Shown here piece after piece: positions 1-6,388 of a stretch of DNA of 25,064 nucleotides. Numbering within the stretch: the first letter of the stretch is position 1; each line of letters begins with the position of its first letter. The stretch comes from JBEKYD01 sp049509915. GTDB lineage: Bacteria > Acidobacteriota > Terriglobia > Bryobacterales > Bryobacteraceae. The translations under genes were made by a program, and so were the position numbers. The stretch covers positions 1 to 25,064 of the forward strand of contig JBEKZL010000080.1 in NCBI GenBank assembly GCA_049509915.1. The letters run 5' to 3'. Below the pieces are notes generated by a model. The model saw only the letters and a list, made by a program, of their open reading frames with translations. It had not been told where the DNA came from and ran no database searches.

Positions 1-37
1 CCAGTTCGGTGGAGTCTAGGAAGGTGGATTCCGGCAT
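1..37 (-). CDS. nuoD: NADH-quinone oxidoreductase subunit D, N-terminal fragment
   Basis: Only the first 12 codons are inside the window (MPESTFLDSTEL). The call rests on position: nuoD normally follows nuoC, and a short N-terminus ending in a D/S-T-E/Q-L pattern is common just before the conserved GPQHPSTHG block, which lies outside. A purine-rich ribosome site (AAGGGA) sits 7 bases before the ATG, and the gene begins 19 bases after the nuoC stop on the same strand, as in an operon. The product would be the quinone-site 49 kDa subunit of complex I. The truncation is the window edge, not a mutation. Confidence 0.55.
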   Translation of the reverse strand, partial: MPESTFLDSTEL

Positions 38-56
38 GCTTGGTTCCCTTGTCGGT

Positions 57-713
57 CTACTGTCCGCTCTCGATCCCCAGGTTCTCCCGGACCCAACGCT
101 CGTCCTGCTGCACGATGGAGTATTCCTTGCGCAGCGGGAAGCCTCGCCACTCCTCGGGCAGCAGGATACGGCGCAAGTCGGGGTGGCCGGCGAATTCGAT
201 ACCGAACATGTCGTAGACTTCGCGTTCCAGCCAGTTGGCGGTGAGATGCACGCTTACGGCGCTGGCCGGACGGTACCCGTCGGCAATCGAGGTCTTCACC
301 CGCACGCGCCGATTGTGGACAAAGCTGTAAAGGATGTAGACCAGCTCGAAACGTTGGGGCTTCTTCGGCCAATCCACGGCCGTAATATCCACCAGATAGT
401 CGAAATCGGCTTCCAGTTTCAGGTATTCCAGAACAGGAATGATCGCGTCCGGTTTCGCTACCAGGAAATCCTGCCCTAGATAAGTAGAGGTTTCGCCGAT
501 CTGGTCCGGGAACCTGTCCCGCAAATCGCGCGCGAGTTCGCTGTCCCAGGGGGTCGCAGCCATGGTGGCGGGCGGCTTGGGCGGCGCTGCCGCGGCCGGT
601 TTAGGAGAAGCCGTTTTAGGGGCACCAGCGGCTGGTCCGGCCTTCGGATTCGCGCCCCCTGCCCCCGACGGAGCAGGGGAAGGCGAGCCTGCAGGCTTCT
701 GCTCGTCAGCCAT
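57..713 (-). CDS. nuoC: NADH-quinone oxidoreductase subunit C
   Basis: This is the 30 kDa subunit of respiratory complex I, part of the peripheral arm on the cytoplasmic side that passes electrons from NADH to quinone. Residues 162-196 carry the family signature: EREVYDMFGI, then GHPDLRRILLP and PLRKEY. The core domain spans about residues 57-215. Residues 1-55 form a Pro/Ala/Gly-rich, probably disordered tail that most NuoC proteins lack. I keep the long start because AGGAGAG lies 4 bases before it; Met51, directly before the core, has no visible ribosome site. The next gene downstream looks like nuoD. No nuoA or nuoB lies upstream: the neighbour there is divergent, so nuoC appears to be the first gene of its transcript. 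Confidence 0.95.
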   Translation of the reverse strand: MADEQKPAGSPSPAPSGAGGANPKAGPAAGAPKTASPKPAAAAPPKPPATMAATPWDSELARDLRDRFPDQIGETSTYLGQDFLVAKPDAIIPVLEYLKLEADFDYLVDITAVDWPKKPQRFELVYILYSFVHNRRVRVKTSIADGYRPASAVSVHLTANWLEREVYDMFGIEFAGHPDLRRILLPEEWRGFPLRKEYSIVQQDERWVRENLGIESGQ

Positions 714-877
714 TTGCTCTCCTGTAGATAGTTACGTGTATCACCCGACTGCACGGGGTGTCAAATCCGCCGTCAGAAACCGGGCCATCTGAAATCGCGA
801 AATCGTTCAGCCACCCGAATTTGCCGCAACTGATTGGACCATCCACTGTTATATAGTTTACGGAGGAGCAAAAAAGA

Positions 878-1780
878 ATGAAGCGCGCACGCAGCATCGT
901 GTTCTTCTCCTTGCCCTGCCTACTGACGGCGCCGATGCTGGCGCAGACGACCATTGGAGGCGGCTCGTGCACTTCAGCCACGGCCAAGGGCGTGTACGCC
1001 GTCTCGATTACGGGCAGGCAGGTGACGACGGCCGGAAACTTCACCAATGTGTTTCAGGCCAACGGATCGGCGACGTTCGACGGGCTGAGCACCGTCACGA
1101 TCGCGTTGACCGCGGATACAGGGTCGCTGGCGGGCACGCCGCTGACCTGGAGCGGAACCTACAGCATTCAGGCCAACTGCGCTGGTACCGTGACCATCGC
1201 TACCGGCGGGAGCGCCACGTTCAGCATGGCGCTTTATGCCGCGGGCAGCGACTTCCTGCTAACCGGGAACGATGCCACCTATTCTTATTCAGGCAGCGGC
1301 ATTACGCAACCGGCCAGTTGCTCCGCTGCCACCTTCGCGGGCGTGTATACGATGAGCGGCACCGGATACTCGCTGTCCTCGTCCGCCGTGAGCGGGGCCG
1401 CGGCGTTATCCGGGTTATTGCAGCTCGACGGGCAGAGCGTCATTGCCGCAAACCTGAGCATTACCCAAGGCGCGTCGACCAGTACGGCCACGCTCACGGG
1501 TTCGTACTCGCTATCCTCGAACTGTTTGGGATCGGCCACGCTCACCGATTCGAAGGGCGGATCCTACGTGATGGGCTTCAGTGTTTACAGCGCGACCAAG
1601 GTCTACAGCTCGAATGTCTACGTGACACTCGCCCAGAGCGGGAAGTTGCTGATCAGCGGCACGGCGCACGCCACCTACGGACAGCCGACGGCGACCATGG
1701 CGCGCGATCGCGGGCGGAGTCCGGAAGCCTGCGTTGTCGCGAAGGGATGCGAATTCGTTTGCCGGAGGGTATGGGCGTGA
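878..1780 (+). CDS. Secreted Ser/Thr/Gly-rich repeat protein, first of a tandem paralogue pair
   Basis: Exported protein of unknown function. A signal peptide of about 22 residues (MKRARSIVFFSLPCLLTAPMLA, cut before QTTIGGG) is followed by two imperfect beta-rich repeats. Each has a Cys near its start, a GVY..S..G motif, a (T/L)..DG segment and a G(T/S)YS...NC segment, which suggests disulfide-stabilised strands. GGAGGAG lies upstream of the ATG. The protein aligns along nearly its whole length with residues 1-270 of the next gene but lacks that gene's TIGR03437 domain. After GTAHATYGQP it ends in an unrelated-looking basic, Cys-containing tail of about 30 residues, which suggests loss of an original C-terminus. 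The final TGA overlaps the next start codon, so translation is probably coupled. Confidence 0.8.
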   Translation: MKRARSIVFFSLPCLLTAPMLAQTTIGGGSCTSATAKGVYAVSITGRQVTTAGNFTNVFQANGSATFDGLSTVTIALTADTGSLAGTPLTWSGTYSIQANCAGTVTIATGGSATFSMALYAAGSDFLLTGNDATYSYSGSGITQPASCSAATFAGVYTMSGTGYSLSSSAVSGAAALSGLLQLDGQSVIAANLSITQGASTSTATLTGSYSLSSNCLGSATLTDSKGGSYVMGFSVYSATKVYSSNVYVTLAQSGKLLISGTAHATYGQPTATMARDRGRSPEACVVAKGCEFVCRRVWA

Positions 1781-3264
1781 AAAACTTGCACGTGGCCTTT
1801 GTGATCTCTCTCTGCTCGCTGCCGGCTACGCCGGCGATGGCGCAGATCGGCGGCGGGAGCTGCAGCGCTTCCAATCTGAATGGAACCTACTCGCTGACGC
1901 TCAGCGGGCGGGGCATCTCGGCCGCGGGAAGCTTTACCGGTTCCCTCCAGGCGGAGGGCACGGCCACCTTCGACGGCCAGAGCAACGTCACCCTGAGCGG
2001 GACTTCCAATAGCAACCTGGCTAGTGGAAAGCCATTCACGTACTCGGGGACTTACACCCTTCCTTCCAATTGCTCCGGCACGGTTACCCTCGCCCAGGGA
2101 AGCACGGCCACATTTGCCCTGATCGTTTACAACAGCGGCGGTTCGTTTACGATGACCGGGTTCGACGCCAACTATGTCTATTCGGCCAGCGGCGACAATA
2201 CGATTCCGGCTTGCGGCACGGCTACGCTGTCGGGACCGTATTCCTACGATACAACCGGATTCACTCTGTCCGGGACGGCACAGAACGGCGTGGCCGACGA
2301 GGCTGGAGTGCTGCAGTTCGACGGGCAAGGCAACGTTACCGCCGCCTACACGGTTACCTCATCCGGGGCCTCCCCGGCCGCGCTCACCGCAAAGGGAACG
2401 TACTCGGTTACAGCGGCCTGCATGGGATCGGCCACGCTGACCGATTCGGCGGGCAGGTCGAACTCATTGAACTTCGTCGTCACCGGCGCCTATGGACAGA
2501 CCGCCAGCCTGATCGAGGCGAATTCCCAATTCGTTCGCACCGGCACGGCGCATTCCGCGTTTACCAATCCCGCGGAATCGATAGGGAATGTGGCCAGCTA
2601 TGCGGTCAATTCCACACCGCCGGGCAGCGTGTTTGTGCTGTTCGGAGTGAATACGGCGACCAAGCCGGTGGGCGCCACCAGCGTGCCCCTGCCGACCACA
2701 CTGCTCACTACCACTGTGACGGTGAACGGGGAGAACGCCCACCTGTTCTACGCCGACACCGGTCAGATCGATGCGCAGATGCCGTGGGATATTCCGGGAA
2801 ACACGGTGGCTTCGGTGATTGTCAAGAACGGGAATGCGACGAGCAACGCCGCGGCGGTTTATATCCCCGCCACCGGAACGCCGGGCATCAGCGTCTACGG
2901 CAACAATCGCGCCGTGGTGGTCAACAAGGATAACGTCACCGTGAATGGTCCGGCCAGTCCAGCGGCGGTGGGGGACGAAGTGGTGGTCTACTTCACTGGC
3001 GGCGGACCGGTTCAGACAGCGGCCACGCTCGTATCGGGTGCGGCCGCGCCGTTGTCCCAGTTACCGGTGACCGGCGCCCACAGCCTTACCGTGGGCGGCC
3101 AGCAAGCCGTGGTCGATTACATGGGGTTAACGCCGGGCGGGATCGGCTTGTATCAAGCCAACTTTGTGGTCCCGCCGATGGCTTCCGCGGGCGCCTACCC
3201 GGTGGTGATTACCATCGCGGGGCAGGAGTCCAACGCCCCGGTGATGAACGTCAGCTTGCATTAG
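1777..3264 (+). CDS. Secreted protein with C-terminal TIGR03437 (Solibacter-type) domain
   Basis: Exported protein of 495 residues. The signal peptide ends in ATPAMA before QIGGGSC. Residues 25-265 repeat the two-unit, Cys-containing beta-rich architecture of the upstream gene. Residues about 270-495 match the TIGR03437 domain abundant in Solibacter: GNVASYAVNSTPPGS, then DTGQIDAQMPWDIPG, VVVYFTGGGP and GGIGLYQANFVVP. The domain's function is not known; it is usually C-terminal on exported proteins. I chose the GTG at 1777 because GGAGGG sits 7 bases upstream and the signal peptide then begins MKNLH, parallel to the first gene. The in-frame ATG at 1771 is only one base from that ribosome site. 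The reading frame stays open far upstream, but those residues are a shadow of the first gene. Confidence 0.87.
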   Translation: MKNLHVAFVISLCSLPATPAMAQIGGGSCSASNLNGTYSLTLSGRGISAAGSFTGSLQAEGTATFDGQSNVTLSGTSNSNLASGKPFTYSGTYTLPSNCSGTVTLAQGSTATFALIVYNSGGSFTMTGFDANYVYSASGDNTIPACGTATLSGPYSYDTTGFTLSGTAQNGVADEAGVLQFDGQGNVTAAYTVTSSGASPAALTAKGTYSVTAACMGSATLTDSAGRSNSLNFVVTGAYGQTASLIEANSQFVRTGTAHSAFTNPAESIGNVASYAVNSTPPGSVFVLFGVNTATKPVGATSVPLPTTLLTTTVTVNGENAHLFYADTGQIDAQMPWDIPGNTVASVIVKNGNATSNAAAVYIPATGTPGISVYGNNRAVVVNKDNVTVNGPASPAAVGDEVVVYFTGGGPVQTAATLVSGAAAPLSQLPVTGAHSLTVGGQQAVVDYMGLTPGGIGLYQANFVVPPMASAGAYPVVITIAGQESNAPVMNVSLH

Positions 3265-3484
3265 GAACTGGCGCCGGCCGCTCCGCCAGTCTTGCCGATG
3301 GCGCCCAATACTCCCGAGCGGTCATGACCGGCACGACTTCGAAGTCGATCAAATCCGCCCAGCGGAGGGTCCATCCATGCCGTGTGGCCAGATCGGCAGC
3401 CTCCATGACCTGAAAGCAGCGGCCGGCCGCGATACCCGGCGGCTGCCGGCTTTTCCCCGGTGGCGCGATCCTTATACCGTTCAA
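3251..3484 (-). pseudogene. Decayed DUF3303-like small protein gene
   Basis: The translated C-terminal part (RCFQVMEAADL, then WTLRWADLIDFEVVPVM) matches the second half of DUF3303 proteins, which are about 90 residues long and of unknown function. No ATG precedes it in frame. The residues before it do not fit the family, while a neighbouring frame just upstream reads VERYKDR, resembling the usual DUF3303 start. This suggests an internal deletion plus a frameshift. The 3' end overlaps the convergent upstream gene by 14 bases. Assignment is from memory of the family pattern. A short TTG-started protein cannot be excluded, but a broken gene fits better. Confidence 0.5.
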
Positions 3485-3557
3485 CCCCGGCTAGCGTCCT
3501 CTCGCCTCGCGCGGCTCGGCAAGCCGCTCCGAATATGCTGTAATAAAAGGTCTTGCG

Positions 3558-4586
3558 ATGAAATCTCGGGTCCAACATTGGCGCCGGCTATGGAAACGCG
3601 TTCATCGCCGCGCACGCGAGCTTCGGATGATCGCGAGCGGGTTGATTTCGCGGGACCATCCCATTTTGGCGCACGTGATCCCCATGCGGCGCTGCAATTT
3701 GTCCTGCACCTATTGCAACGAATACGATGATCGTTCGAAGCCCGTCCCGCTGGACGTAATGCAGCGGCGTCTGGACCATTTGGCCGATCTTGGTACCAGC
3801 ATCATCACCATCAGCGGCGGCGAACCGCTGCTGCACCCGCAGCTCGACGAAATCGTGGCCCATGTCCGCCGGCGGGGCATGATCGCCGGGCTGATCACCA
3901 ACGGGTATCTGCTCACCGCCGACCGTATTGAGCGGCTCAACCGCGCCGGCCTGGAACACCTGCAGATCTCGATCGACAACGTGATGCCTGACGATGTCTC
4001 GAAGAAGAGCCTCAAGGTGCTCGACCGGAAGCTGCAACTGCTGGCAGCGCACGCCGAGTTTCACGTCAATATCAACTCGGTGGTGGGCGGCGGCATTCAC
4101 AATCCGCAGGACGCGCTGGTGGTGGGGAAGCGCGCGCTGGAATTGGGCTTCACTTCCACGGTTGGCATTATCCATGATGGCGACGGCCAATTGCAGCCGC
4201 TGGCGGACGCGGACCGCGAAGTGTACATGGCCATGCGCGCGATGGAGAAGGCAAGCTACGCCCAGATCAACGGTTTCCAGGACAATATCGCGCACGGCAA
4301 GGAGAACGATTGGCGCTGCCGCTCCGGGTCCCGCTACCTTTATATATGCGAGGACGGCCTGGTGCATTATTGTTCCCAGCAGCGCGGCTATCCCGCTAAG
4401 CCCTTAGCCGAGTATACGTTAGGGGACGTTCGCCGCGAGTATCGCACCGCCAAAAGCTGCGCCCCGCGCTGCACGGTGGCCTGCGTGCACCAGATCTCCT
4501 ACATCGACGGCTGGCGCGGCAAGCAGGACTTGATGCCGGCGGGGGCGGCCAATCCGCAAGCCCAAGGGCTGGTGCAACTGAGGTAG
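3558..4586 (+). CDS. Radical SAM protein with Cys-rich (SPASM/twitch-like) C-terminus
   Basis: A radical SAM enzyme of 342 residues. The CX3CX2C motif for the 4Fe-4S cluster that cleaves S-adenosylmethionine is at Cys46, Cys50 and Cys53 (RRCNLSCTYCNEY). The GGEP motif that contacts the methionine amino group is at 87-90, and an ITNGYLL strand follows near 115. The C-terminal part has six more cysteines, at 254, 264, 272, 301, 305 and 309, an arrangement typical of an auxiliary Fe-S cluster in MoaA/SPASM-type enzymes. The first 35 residues are very basic. AAAGG lies 8 bases before the ATG. No precursor peptide, cofactor gene or partner is adjacent, so the substrate cannot be assigned. Cytoplasmic location is inferred from the lack of a signal peptide. 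Confidence 0.9.
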   Translation: MKSRVQHWRRLWKRVHRRARELRMIASGLISRDHPILAHVIPMRRCNLSCTYCNEYDDRSKPVPLDVMQRRLDHLADLGTSIITISGGEPLLHPQLDEIVAHVRRRGMIAGLITNGYLLTADRIERLNRAGLEHLQISIDNVMPDDVSKKSLKVLDRKLQLLAAHAEFHVNINSVVGGGIHNPQDALVVGKRALELGFTSTVGIIHDGDGQLQPLADADREVYMAMRAMEKASYAQINGFQDNIAHGKENDWRCRSGSRYLYICEDGLVHYCSQQRGYPAKPLAEYTLGDVRREYRTAKSCAPRCTVACVHQISYIDGWRGKQDLMPAGAANPQAQGLVQLR

Positions 4587-4606
4587 GACAGACCTCCCGG
4601 TCTGTC
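4587..4606 (+). terminator. Perfect hairpin immediately after the radical SAM stop codon
   Basis: An 8-bp perfect stem, GACAGACC paired with GGTCTGTC around a TCCC loop, begins at the first base after the TAG. No run of T follows (GCTTCCAATT), so it is not a classical intrinsic terminator. It may instead protect the 3' end or belong to the palindromic repeats that fill spacers in this window. Confidence 0.4.
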
Positions 4607-4687
4607 GCTTCCAATTAGGAACGGCGGTGACCGGGGCCGCTGGGATCGTTGCAATCCCCGCCACTCGGGCCCGAGTCTAACGTCGCC

Positions 4688-4728
4688 TTGACACTGGTTA
4701 GGATACGTACGTACACTGTAGGTACGAT
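4688..4728 (+). promoter_or_regulatory. Putative promoter and operator of the BrnT/BrnA-type module
   Basis: A consensus -35 box TTGACA (4688-4693) is followed after 18 bases by TACACT (4712-4717), a plausible -10. The stretch from 4707 holds the palindrome GTACGTAC and a further GTAC at 4722, a symmetric arrangement suited to a ribbon-helix-helix repressor such as the antitoxin encoded downstream. Transcription from this promoter would start about 5 bases before the toxin ATG, leaving almost no leader. No good ribosome site precedes that ATG. Confidence 0.5.
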
Positions 4729-4995
4729 ATGGACTTCGATTGGGACGCGGAGAACACGAGACACATAGCGCTCCACGAGGTCCGGGTGGTCGAGGCCGAG
4801 CAGGTGCTTCAGGAGGATCCGGTTGTCGTGCAATACCGGGAGCACGACAGCGAGGAACGCGTCCTGGTTCTGGGGCAGACAAACGCCGGTCGGTTGCTTG
4901 CGGTGATCTACACGGAGCGGGCAGAGAAGATCCGGGTGGTCACCGCCTACCCAATGACTAAGCGGCTGGAAGCGATCTACTTCCGGGAGAGGTGA
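4729..4995 (+). CDS. brnT: BrnT-family (DUF497) toxin
   Basis: An 88-residue protein that fits the BrnT/DUF497 family of ribonuclease toxins, which have a RelE-like fold and cleave RNA until bound by the antitoxin. Visible family marks are FDWDAENTRHIALHEV at the start (usual form W-D-x-x-K-x-x-x-N-x-x-K-H), a central strand pair, GRLLAVIYTER, and the closing RVVTAYPMTKRLEAIY. The usual Lys-His of the KHGV motif reads Leu-His here, so activity is uncertain. The gene comes first and the antitoxin follows after 4 bases, the normal brnT-brnA order. Expression is probably repressed by the antitoxin at the palindromic promoter upstream. Confidence 0.82.
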   Translation: MDFDWDAENTRHIALHEVRVVEAEQVLQEDPVVVQYREHDSEERVLVLGQTNAGRLLAVIYTERAEKIRVVTAYPMTKRLEAIYFRER

Positions 4996-4999
4996 AATC

Positions 5000-5311
5000 G
5001 TGAGCGTCAAGACCAAGGCGGGCAAAACAACAGATCCACCGAAGTTCAAATCGGAAGCCGAAGAAGCGGAGTGGTGGGACCGAAACCCCGACTTCATCGC
5101 CGATCAGTTCGAGAAAGCTGCCAAGGAGGGCCGCATCCTGCGCGGGCTTCCCGGACGCGGGGCCACGCGGTCGGTGACGATTCGCCTGGCGACGAAAGAT
5201 GTGGAAACCGCCCAAGCTCTCGCGGCAAAGATGGGGCTGCCTTACCAGACCTATATCAAGACCGTCCTGCACCAGGCTCTCGAACGGGAGCGCAATTCGC
5301 CCGGGCGGTGA
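5000..5311 (+). CDS. brnA: BrnA/CopG-like antitoxin
   Basis: A 103-residue partner of the toxin. The middle (FKSEAEEAEWWDRNPDFI, residues about 16-33) is the toxin-binding motif common to BrnA and CopG-type antitoxins. The C-terminal half (RSVTIRLATKDVETAQALAAKMGLPYQTYIKTVLHQAL) has the strand-helix-helix shape of a ribbon-helix-helix DNA-binding domain. The start is GTG with AGAGGTGA just before it, overlapping the toxin stop region; this fits coupled translation. It should neutralise BrnT and repress the shared promoter. Whether it is nearer to BrnA or to the wider CopG antitoxin family needs a profile search. Confidence 0.82.
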   Translation: MSVKTKAGKTTDPPKFKSEAEEAEWWDRNPDFIADQFEKAAKEGRILRGLPGRGATRSVTIRLATKDVETAQALAAKMGLPYQTYIKTVLHQALERERNSPGR

Positions 5312-5406
5312 GGGAAAACGGAACTAAAGTACCTGTTTTGGTTGGGTAGGGTATTGACTCCTGGTAAGAAAACCGGTACCCAGGTGTCGGTTCTTGCTTT
5401 GTGCTT

Positions 5407-5539
5407 GAGTCCGAGCCGCGACTGGGGTGAAGGAGCGGTTGTCGCGCCGTGAGACAATGCTCCGTGCCCGTCGTCCAGCCATTTGCGAGTTCTCGTTCAG
5501 GTTGCGGCAACCGCTCCTTCACAGTCGCGGCTCGGACTC
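5407..5539. repeat. Long inverted repeat, one arm also present at 14652-14683
   Basis: The left arm (5407-5441) begins GAGTCCGAGCCGCGACT and ends GGAGCGGTTG. The right arm (5508-5539) is its reverse complement, matching at all positions except for a 3-base insertion in the left arm. The arms are separated by 66 bases. A single arm in the right-arm orientation recurs between the sugar permease and GH2 genes. No coding frame is convincing inside. This is probably a dispersed non-autonomous palindromic element. Confidence 0.8.
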
Positions 5540-5575
5540 GCAGCATGAGGTCACCGCCGGGGTGCTCTCCCCTGC

Positions 5576-6301
5576 CTAACGCCGGCTCGCCTTCTGCACC
5601 ATAGCGTTGATGATGGCGTCGCTTACGCCCGCTTCCTTTAGCCGGATCAGGTCTTGCGTGTCGGTGTCGAAGTTAGTCGTGGAGGTGCCGATCTTGCTCA
5701 AAATGGTCGATTCGGAAAGCCCGGCCTTCTGCATCTGGACGATGTCGGCATTGGTCAGGACGGCGCCCGTAGGGTTCTTGCGGTCCGCGGAAGTATCGGG
5801 GGACTGGGGCGAGTCGGCGCGGGGACGCGGTTCCTCGACGACGGTGTCGCCGGTGACATAGGCGGTGGTTTCCGTGCCTTTTTCGAAGCTCACGTCCTTG
5901 CCTTTCACCCACACCAGGACGGGGGAGGCCGCGACGGTGGCGGCCTTGCGGGCGCCGCTCATGTCGCCTTCGCCCTTTTCCCGGGTGGCGCGCAGGGGGA
6001 CGGTACGGCCGTCGGTCAGGTGCACGGAATCGACACTGAGCTCCAGCGCACCGGCGCGTCCGAAGCGGCGTTTGGCCTCCACTTTGGCGACATGACCAAG
6101 GGCAACCGCGCCTTTCGCGATCACCACGTAGTTCTGGTTGATGACCGGTTCGGTCACTTCGAAATCCACGGTTTCACCGACCTGCGCGCTGGTGGAGGAA
6201 ACGGTGCGGCTGAGGCGAAGCCGTACCGGGGTACCGTCCTGGAGCGTGCGCACCTGGGCCGTGGCGGCCAGGGCGAGAAAGAAAGTGCAAGCAATTCGCA
6301 T
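5576..6301 (-). CDS. Small exported protein with C-terminal helical motif
   Basis: A 241-residue protein of unknown function. A short signal peptide (MRIACTFFLALAATAQ) is followed by a beta-rich segment (residues about 18-140) with RTLQDGTPVRLRLSRTVSS, then a charged, Pro-rich linker (about 155-185). The last 60 residues (LTNADIVQMQKAGLSESTILSKI, then LIRLKEAGVSDAIINAM) form a two-helix motif that recurs at the ends of many acidobacterial exported proteins. I start at 6301 because AGAGG lies 8 bases upstream and the signal peptide begins there; the frame remains open 22 codons further up without a ribosome site. Its first 106 codons and promoter are duplicated at 10679-11069. Confidence 0.8.
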   Translation of the reverse strand: MRIACTFFLALAATAQVRTLQDGTPVRLRLSRTVSSTSAQVGETVDFEVTEPVINQNYVVIAKGAVALGHVAKVEAKRRFGRAGALELSVDSVHLTDGRTVPLRATREKGEGDMSGARKAATVAASPVLVWVKGKDVSFEKGTETTAYVTGDTVVEEPRPRADSPQSPDTSADRKNPTGAVLTNADIVQMQKAGLSESTILSKIGTSTTNFDTDTQDLIRLKEAGVSDAIINAMVQKASRR

Positions 6302-6374
6302 GATGAACCTCTCGGAAGCGAGAATCGCACGCCGACGGTTAGATTCCGATATTACCATGCAGGACACGCCATGG
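5983..6374 (-). repeat. Copy 1 of a ~390-bp direct duplication (promoter plus first half of a gene)
   Basis: This stretch covers codons 1-106 of the 5576-6301 gene and about 70 bases upstream. It aligns with 10679-11069 in the same orientation with scattered substitutions and a one-base length difference. The encoded segments differ at 5 of 106 residues. Similarity stops sharply at GGGTGGCGCG on one side and at CACGCCATGG on the other. Confidence 0.88.
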
Positions 6375-6388
6375 CTCCCGCCGGTCCT

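Noticed and set aside
967..1776. Long in-frame upstream extension of the TIGR03437 gene
   Set aside because: It is a shadow of the first paralogue in another frame: Arg/His-rich with no family similarity. The GTG at 1777 has a ribosome site and a signal peptide.
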